Shown here: positions 58,872 to 64,000 of the stretch, in pieces
Layout of the letters: each line of letters opens with the position of its first letter
Position numbering within the stretch: the stretch's first letter is position 1
Assembly: GCA_016188985.1 (NCBI GenBank)
Contig: JACPGM010000119.1
Span: forward strand, 1 to 64,000
DNA from: Lentisphaerota bacterium
GTDB taxonomy: Bacteria; Verrucomicrobiota; Kiritimatiellia; JAAZAB01
DNA length: 64,000 nt
Direction of reading: 5' to 3'
Translations under genes and position numbers: made by a program
Notes under the pieces: generated by a model
Told to the model about the DNA's origin: nothing
What the model saw: only the letters and a program-made list of their open reading frames with translations
Database searches by the model: none

Positions 58872-58931
58872 GGCTCTACTTTGTTGCATAATTCATGGGG
58901 ACAAAGTCTCTAAGGCGTCGCCAGTCAATAA

Positions 58932-60167
58932 ATGAATAAACCATTCTCATTGCTCATTAAGCCGGCCGGGCCGGACTGCAACCTGGAGTGTGCGTATTGC
59001 TTTTATCGCAGCCGCGGGGCGTTGTTTCCCGAGACGCCCATGCATCGCATGAGCATGGATATCCTGGAGAAGGTAATCGCCAGCTATATGGCCACGGACC
59101 AGCCCGTGTATGCCTTTGCCTGGCAGGGTGGCGAACCGTTGTTAATGGGCCTGGATTTTTTCCAGTCGGTCATCCAGCTCCAGAAGCGTTTTGGCCGCAA
59201 CGGCGCGGTGGCGCAGAATAGCTTGCAAACCAACGGCCTGCTGATAACCGACGAACTGGCCAAACATTTTTTTCAATATCGTTTCCTGCTGGGTGTAAGT
59301 CTTGACGGCCCCGAATCCATTCATAACATCTACCGGGTCAATGCCGCCGGCGCGGGGTCTTTTGCGGCCGTCTGGCGCGGGATTGAGTGTCTGCGGCGGC
59401 AGGGGGTGGATTTTAATATTCTCACGCTCGTGACGCAGGCCAACGTGCGGCAAGGCTCCGCGGTGTATGGTTATCTGCGCGACCAGGGTTTGCATTTCCA
59501 TCAATATATTCCCTGTGTGGAAGCGGATGAGCGCGGCGCGTTGGCGAACTTCAGCATTATGGGTGAAGCGTGGGGCGAGTTCCTGTGCGCAGTATATGAT
59601 GAGTGGATCAAGGACGATACGCGGCGCGTATCGGTGCGGCTGTTTGATTCTATTCTCAACCTCCTGGTAGATGGCCGCAAGGTTGATTGCACCATGCGTG
59701 CGGCCTGCGACACCTATGTAGTGGTGGAACATAATGGCGCCATTTATCCGTGCGATTTCCACGTTGATTCCAAATGGCGCCTGGGTAATATCCGGGAGAC
59801 TTCCTGGGAGCAAGTGTTCACGCAAAGCGTCTATCGGCAGTTCATTCATCAGAAAAGCGAGTGGAACGAAACCTGTTCGGTTTGTCAATGGCGGCGGCTG
59901 TGCGCGGGCGACTGCCTGAAGCACCGCGCGAATCCCGCCGGCAGCCCGCGCGCGCTCAGCCGGCTATGCGCCGGTTGGAAACTCTTTTTTGCTCACACGC
60001 ACCGAGGCTTCGAACAGTTGGCTGACCAGATCCGACAAGAACGCGCGCAGCCTGGGATTGCAGCGGCCAAGCCTACGAGCAACAAACCGGGACGCAACGA
60101 CTATTGCCCCTGCGGCAGCGGGTTGAAATATAAAAAATGCTGTCTGCGCGTGCCGGCCGCAGTCTGA
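58932..60167 (+). CDS. Anaerobic sulfatase-maturating radical SAM enzyme with C-terminal SEC-C motif
   Basis: Converts the active-site cysteine of sulfatases to formylglycine. The 411-residue protein has the radical SAM cluster motif C16-x3-C20-x2-C23 (DCNLECAYCFY), WQGGEPLL, and an auxiliary-cluster SPASM-type region with CDTYVVVEHNGAIYPCDFHVDSKWRLG and CSVCQWRRLCAGDCLKHR. Unusually, it ends in a SEC-C motif, NDYCPCGSGLKYKKCC (about residues 391-408), a zinc site found on SecA and several unrelated proteins. The sulfatase gene follows at 40 bases, and its motif carries the Cys that this enzyme needs. Confidence 0.93.
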   Translation: MNKPFSLLIKPAGPDCNLECAYCFYRSRGALFPETPMHRMSMDILEKVIASYMATDQPVYAFAWQGGEPLLMGLDFFQSVIQLQKRFGRNGAVAQNSLQTNGLLITDELAKHFFQYRFLLGVSLDGPESIHNIYRVNAAGAGSFAAVWRGIECLRRQGVDFNILTLVTQANVRQGSAVYGYLRDQGLHFHQYIPCVEADERGALANFSIMGEAWGEFLCAVYDEWIKDDTRRVSVRLFDSILNLLVDGRKVDCTMRAACDTYVVVEHNGAIYPCDFHVDSKWRLGNIRETSWEQVFTQSVYRQFIHQKSEWNETCSVCQWRRLCAGDCLKHRANPAGSPRALSRLCAGWKLFFAHTHRGFEQLADQIRQERAQPGIAAAKPTSNKPGRNDYCPCGSGLKYKKCCLRVPAAV

Positions 60168-60206
60168 CGGCATAACCCATCAACCGGGCGTTTATGTGGC
60201 AATAAA

Positions 60207-61736
60207 ATGAAACCACCCAATATCCTTTTTATTCTTTCGGACCAGCACAACGCAAAGTTCCTGGGTTGCCGGAACCATCCTGACGTCAAGACGCCAAACA
60301 TGGACCGTATGGCCCAGGAAGGGGTGCGCTTTGAAAACGCCATTGCCCAGAATCCCATCTGCACGCCGAGCCGCGTCAGTTATCTCTCGGGGCAATACTG
60401 TCATAATCATGGCTACTATGGGCTGAGTGGTCCTTGGCCGCGCGGTTTGCCCACCCTCCTTGGCTATTTCCGCCGCCACGGTTATACCACCGCGGCCATG
60501 GGCAAAATCCATTGCCCCGAGTACTGGGTGGAAGACGACTGCGACGTCTTTCACGAAGTCTGTCAAGGCGGCAGCATCGGCGGGGGCAGTTCCGCCTTTG
60601 CTGAGTTCTGCCGGCAGATCGGCCATAGCGACTGGCAAGAGCATTTGGGATTGCCTGAGTTCGGCGGTCGCGCACAGCAAAGCATGGAAGGCCGGCCGGG
60701 GCCCAGGGCGTTTGAGCATACCATGGAAGGATGGCTCTCGCGGACAGCCATTGAGTTCATGCGCCAGGCAGCCAAGGAGCAACGGCCTTTCTGTTGCCAC
60801 GTCAGCCTACCCCGCCCACACCAGACCACCTCGCCGGCCCCCGAGTTCTGGAACCTTTACAATGAAAAAAAGTTGCGCCTGCCGCCGAATGCCGATTATG
60901 CAATGACCCACCAGGCGCCGCACCTCAAAGCCATGGCTGCTTTCTGGCGCAAGGGAAACTGGACACTGTTTGAACCGCGAACTTTCGAAGCCGGCCGCCT
61001 CCGTAAACTGCATGGCTACCTTGGCGCGGTGAGTCAGGTTGATCAGGCCGTCGGCCAACTGCTTGACTTCCTGCGCCAGGACGGCTTGGCCGAAAACACG
61101 ATTGTGGTCTATTCATCCGACCATGGCGATTATGCCTGCGAACACGGGATTATGGAGAAAGCCCCTGGTATTTGTCACGACGCCATAACGCGCGTGCCGG
61201 CGATCTGGTGGTGGCCGGGGCGCTTCAAGGCCGGGCATGTGGCCAAAGAGATCGTCGAAGCGGTTGATGTCTCTGCCACGTTTTGCGCCCTGGCCGGGCT
61301 ACCCGCAATGGAAACCAGCGATGGCCGGGATATCTCGCGCCTGCTCGGCGGCGTGAACGGCGAAATTCATCAGATCGGCGTTACCGAGTTTGCCTGGAGC
61401 AAGAGCGTCCGCAAAGGAAAATACCGCTTCGTCTATTACCCGCGCGGCATGTTTGCCGCCGAGTATCCCGATGGGTTCGGCGAGCTCTACGATCTGGAGG
61501 CCGATCCATGGGAAATGAATAATCTATTTTTTGAAGCGGGGGCCAAGTCCGTAGTCCGCGAGTTGCAGCAGGACTTGATGGAATGGCTGATCACGACGGC
61601 GCGCCCGGTAACCGTTCTGCCACAGGCCGGCCAGCCAACAACTCAGTCGCGCCTGCGCTACCGCAACCGCATTAATGCCGATGGCAAGATCCATCCCGAC
61701 CGGATTGAGGAATTAGATAATAAAAATTACATCTGA
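60207..61736 (+). CDS. Cysteine-type sulfatase
   Basis: The 509-residue arylsulfatase-family enzyme starts MKPPNILFILSDQHNAKF (metal Asp at residue 12, then His). It carries the maturation motif C52-T-P-S-R56, in which C52 becomes formylglycine. Other landmarks are NHGYYGLSGPWP, IVVYSSDHGDYACEHG and the C-terminal GELYDLEADPWEMNNL. It has no visible signal peptide, so it may act in the cytoplasm or be exported another way. It removes sulfate esters from a glycan or aryl substrate that cannot be named. It is preceded by its radical SAM maturase. Confidence 0.95.
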   Translation: MKPPNILFILSDQHNAKFLGCRNHPDVKTPNMDRMAQEGVRFENAIAQNPICTPSRVSYLSGQYCHNHGYYGLSGPWPRGLPTLLGYFRRHGYTTAAMGKIHCPEYWVEDDCDVFHEVCQGGSIGGGSSAFAEFCRQIGHSDWQEHLGLPEFGGRAQQSMEGRPGPRAFEHTMEGWLSRTAIEFMRQAAKEQRPFCCHVSLPRPHQTTSPAPEFWNLYNEKKLRLPPNADYAMTHQAPHLKAMAAFWRKGNWTLFEPRTFEAGRLRKLHGYLGAVSQVDQAVGQLLDFLRQDGLAENTIVVYSSDHGDYACEHGIMEKAPGICHDAITRVPAIWWWPGRFKAGHVAKEIVEAVDVSATFCALAGLPAMETSDGRDISRLLGGVNGEIHQIGVTEFAWSKSVRKGKYRFVYYPRGMFAAEYPDGFGELYDLEADPWEMNNLFFEAGAKSVVRELQQDLMEWLITTARPVTVLPQAGQPTTQSRLRYRNRINADGKIHPDRIEELDNKNYI

Positions 61737-62068
61737 GCACCTGAAAGCTGTATTGGAAAGATATCAAGCATAGTTTGCCCCTGTTCATACGAGGCGAACA
61801 CGCCGCGTAACCCCTTATTGGTAGTGCCAACTGTAGCACGCCACAGCCTGCCCTGCGAAGTCATCTGGACGAAGCACGGGTGTGGCGCGGATGCCCGCAT
61901 GCCTGCCCGCAATGCTGCGCATAGCGCTGCAGGCGGGCTATGCGGGCTTACAACAGGATACCCACCCACAAGACAAGGCCTTACCGCGCCGCACAGACCG
62001 GGCTGGACAATCAAAAGCAATTGGCGTTAAATAACGGACACCTGAGAGATAATGGAAAGTTTGCAACC
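61737..62068. other. Gene-free stretch with a palindromic repeat
   Basis: No gene is supported between the sulfatase and the NfeD gene. The 36 bp palindrome at 61902-61937 (copy C) lies in the middle. The open frame of the NfeD gene runs in from 61940, but the protein starts at 62069. Confidence 0.6.
61902..61937. repeat. Palindromic repeat, copy C
   Basis: CCTGCCCGCAATGCTGCGCA and TAGCGCTGCAGGCGGG give a hairpin. It is the inverted form of the sequence at 7086-7117 and 22040-22076. Confidence 0.7.
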
Positions 62069-63346
62069 ATGTTCATAAAACCGCGCATCTTGGCGCTACT
62101 GCTGGCGGCCGGCCTGCCGGCCGGTGCCACGGAAGTTCTGGTCGCGAAAGTTGATGGCGTCATCGGTCCGATTACAGCCAAGTTCATGGCTGAAGCCGTT
62201 GACCGCGCCGAACAGCTAAAGACCGAGTGCGTGGTTTTCGAGTTGGATACCCCCGGCGGCCTGGATGATTCCATGCGCTCGATCATCAAGCGCATCATGG
62301 CGGCCAAGGTGCCGGTGGTGGTATTTGTGGCGCCTTCCGGTTCGCGCGCGGCCTCCGCGGGCGCATTTATTACCCTGGCCGCGCACGTGGCCGCCATGGC
62401 TCCCGGGACCACTATCGGCGCCGCCCATCCCGTGGCCTTCGGCCAATCAATGCAGACTGACTCCAACATGGCGGCCAAGGTGGAAAATGATGCGGCCGCC
62501 TATATCCGCTCCATCGCCGAAAAGAGAGGACGCAACATTGCCTGGGCCGAATCGGCCGTCAAGGAAAGCGTATCGCTCTCCGAGACCGAAGCCCTGGAAC
62601 GCAAGGTAATTGACTTGTTGGCGCCGAGCACCGAGGCGCTGCTGACCACGCTGGATGGGCGAACGGTTAAGCTCAACGACACCAGCGTGACGCTCAAGAC
62701 CAAGGACGCGGCCCTGACACACTTTGAAATGAACTGGCGGGACAATCTGTTACACGCCATCGCCAATCCCAACCTGGCGTACATTCTCTTGATGTTGGGC
62801 CTCCTGGGCCTCTATTTCGAATTTGCCAATCCCGGCGCTATTCTGCCGGGGGTAGTCGGCGCCATTTCGCTCATTCTGGCCTTCTTCGCTTTCCAGACAT
62901 TATCGGTGAATTATGCCGGAATCTTGCTTATTGTGCTGGCCGCGATCCTGTTTATCGTAGATGTTATGGCTGCTACTCACGGCGTGTTAACCGTGGGAGG
63001 ACTGGTAGCCTTGGCCATTGGGTCGCTCATGCTCTTTAATCAAAACCCTGATCCCGCCCTGCGAGTATCGTTGCAGGTCATCGTTCCGGTCGTGCTGGTT
63101 ACCGGCGCTTTTTTCTTGCTTGGCGCCTGGTTATCGCTTAAAGCCATGGTCCGGCGGCCGGTTACCGGCGCGGTGAGCCTGCTGGGCGAGGAAGGCGAAG
63201 CCCGCACGCCAATAAACCCGCAGGGCGGCAGTGTTTTTGTAGCCGGTACCCACTGGAACGCCCTGGCCGATACGGAGATCCCCGCGGGCCGCCGGGTCAA
63301 GGTTGTAGACGTCCGCCACATGACGCTCAAAGTAGAAACATTGTAA
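62069..63346 (+). CDS. nfeD: NfeD-family membrane serine protease
   Basis: The ATG at 62069 gives 425 residues: signal peptide (ILALLLAAGLPAGA), a ClpP-class crotonase-like protease domain with EVLVAKVDGVIGPITA, VVFELDTPGGLDDSM and the nucleophile region FVAPSGSRAASAGAFITLAAH. Four to five membrane helices (about 240-360) and a C-terminal OB-fold (PVTGAVSLLGEEGEARTPINP...VFVAGTHW) follow. This is the long form of NfeD. It pairs with the slipin encoded 42 bases downstream. The two typically form a membrane-quality-control complex. Confidence 0.92.
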   Translation: MFIKPRILALLLAAGLPAGATEVLVAKVDGVIGPITAKFMAEAVDRAEQLKTECVVFELDTPGGLDDSMRSIIKRIMAAKVPVVVFVAPSGSRAASAGAFITLAAHVAAMAPGTTIGAAHPVAFGQSMQTDSNMAAKVENDAAAYIRSIAEKRGRNIAWAESAVKESVSLSETEALERKVIDLLAPSTEALLTTLDGRTVKLNDTSVTLKTKDAALTHFEMNWRDNLLHAIANPNLAYILLMLGLLGLYFEFANPGAILPGVVGAISLILAFFAFQTLSVNYAGILLIVLAAILFIVDVMAATHGVLTVGGLVALAIGSLMLFNQNPDPALRVSLQVIVPVVLVTGAFFLLGAWLSLKAMVRRPVTGAVSLLGEEGEARTPINPQGGSVFVAGTHWNALADTEIPAGRRVKVVDVRHMTLKVETL

Positions 63347-63388
63347 GTCAGATATCAGAGGTCAGAATTTAACAAGGAGGGTATCATC

Positions 63389-64000
63389 ATGGGTCCAGGG
63401 CTAATTTCAGTTATCGTCATTGTTTTTTTCATTGTCGTTAATTCGGTCCGAATCCTGCGGGAATACGAACGCGGCGTTGTCTTCCGCCTGGGCCGGTTTG
63501 TCGGCGTGCGCGGGCCGGGACTTATCCTGCTCATTCCCATGTTCGAAAAAATGGTCAAGGTCACGCTGCGCACGGTGGCACTGGACGTCCCGCCGCAGGA
63601 AGTGGTAACTAAGGATAACGTGTCGGTCAAGGTGAACGCGGTCATGTATTTCCAGGTCTTTGAGCCGTCCAAGGCCATCATTGCCGTGGAAGATTATCTC
63701 TATGCCACGAGCCAGATGGGCCAGACCACGCTGCGCTCCATCCTGGGCGAACACGAGCTCGACGATCTGCTCTCCAACCGCGAAAAAATCAATCGCATGC
63801 TCCAGAAGATTATTGACGAGCGCACCGACCCCTGGGGTATCAAGGTCAGCGCGGTCGAGGTCAAGGACGTGGACCTGCCCGAAAACATGAAGCGCGCCAT
63901 CGCCCGCCAGGCTGAGGCCGAACGCGAACGCCGCGCCAAAGTTATTCATGCCGATGGCGAATTCCAGGCTTCCTCGAAACTGAGGGAAGCCGCCGACATC
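63389..64000 (+). CDS. Slipin (SPFH/stomatin-family protein), cut by the window end
   Basis: The ATG at 63389 is preceded by AAGGAGGG. The visible 204 residues show an N-terminal hairpin membrane anchor ([16 protein letters not shown]), [18 protein letters not shown], and a long SPFH domain ([60 protein letters not shown]). A charged helix follows ([27 protein letters not shown]). Slipins scaffold membrane microdomains and act with NfeD proteases. The C-terminus is beyond the window. Confidence 0.93.
   Translation, partial: MGPGLISVIVIVFFIVVNSVRILREYERGVVFRLGRFVGVRGPGLILLIPMFEKMVKVTLRTVALDVPPQEVVTKDNVSVKVNAVMYFQVFEPSKAIIAVEDYLYATSQMGQTTLRSILGEHELDDLLSNREKINRMLQKIIDERTDPWGIKVSAVEVKDVDLPENMKRAIARQAEAERERRAKVIHADGEFQASSKLREAADI

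Larger units (their letters stand above)
58416..58931. other. 516 bp gene-free region: E4, E5, small hairpins, then a promoter
   Basis: In order it contains E4 at 58457-58482, element E5 copy 2 at 58513-58679, a CCACGTAACCGCGGCGGTTGCGTGG-type hairpin with GCCTGCGGCAGGG at about 58685-58735, a tract CTTCTCCGCAAAAGTGTGTC...TTTTAACGG at 58789-58830 that recurs inverted at about 17745-17786, and the promoter of the next gene. No gene is supported. Confidence 0.75.

Overview
The window is about 57% GC bacterial chromosome. It carries no rRNA, tRNA, phage or transposase genes that I can see. The gene content (a LamG protein, a GH2 enzyme beside a uroporphyrinogen-decarboxylase-like protein, a sulfatase paired with its radical-SAM maturase, a division/cell-wall cluster and a fatty-acid cluster) suggests an uncultured PVC-group bacterium, perhaps Kiritimatiellota or Lentisphaerota. 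That placement is an inference from gene content only.

Layout. 1-4.6 kb, minus strand: a response regulator (cut by the window edge), a sensor kinase, a LamG protein and a von Willebrand A protein. 4.9-17.5 kb, minus strand: an M20 hydrolase, fabD, a toxin-antitoxin pair with its operator, an ABC exporter with a large envelope protein, then fabH-plsX-rpmF-DUF177, coaD and rsmD. 18-24 kb: a GT2 enzyme, a repeat-rich surface-type protein, an ECF sigma/anti-sigma/Spy-like module and a PMT/ArnT-like membrane protein with TPRs. 24-29 kb: a dehydrogenase remnant, a GH2 enzyme, a UroD-family protein and a zinc-ribbon protein. 29.3-37.8 kb, plus strand: a cobalt/nickel ECF importer (cbiMQO), a zinc/manganese ABC importer (znuACB-like), an AGCS symporter and an MFS protein. 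37.9-50.2 kb, minus strand: a dcw cluster in transcription order mraZ, two unrecognised small genes, rsmH, ftsL, ftsI, murE, murF, mraY, murD, a LysM gene, ftsW. 50.6-58.4 kb: surface-glycan genes (glycosyltransferases, two sugar-nucleotide epimerases, a polytopic membrane protein). 58.9-61.7 kb: anaerobic sulfatase maturase and sulfatase. 62-64 kb: an NfeD-type protease and a slipin cut by the window end.

The most unusual signal is a dense population of short palindromic mobile elements. Family E1 (ends resembling GTAAnnnnTCAG, 8-10 bp target duplications) has three copies. One is inserted in frame inside the essential gene murD and adds 55 codons. A second has replaced the last codons and stop of the same murD. 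Family E2 has similar ends and sits immediately 5' of cbiO and of znuC. Family E5 is a 167-198 bp structured element with two copies, each 3' of a GT2 gene in the sense orientation, and its paired arms differ between copies in compensating ways. Smaller hairpins (E3, E4, a 32-36 bp palindrome and others) are nested in these or supply stop codons to genes. No transposase is present, so the elements look non-autonomous.
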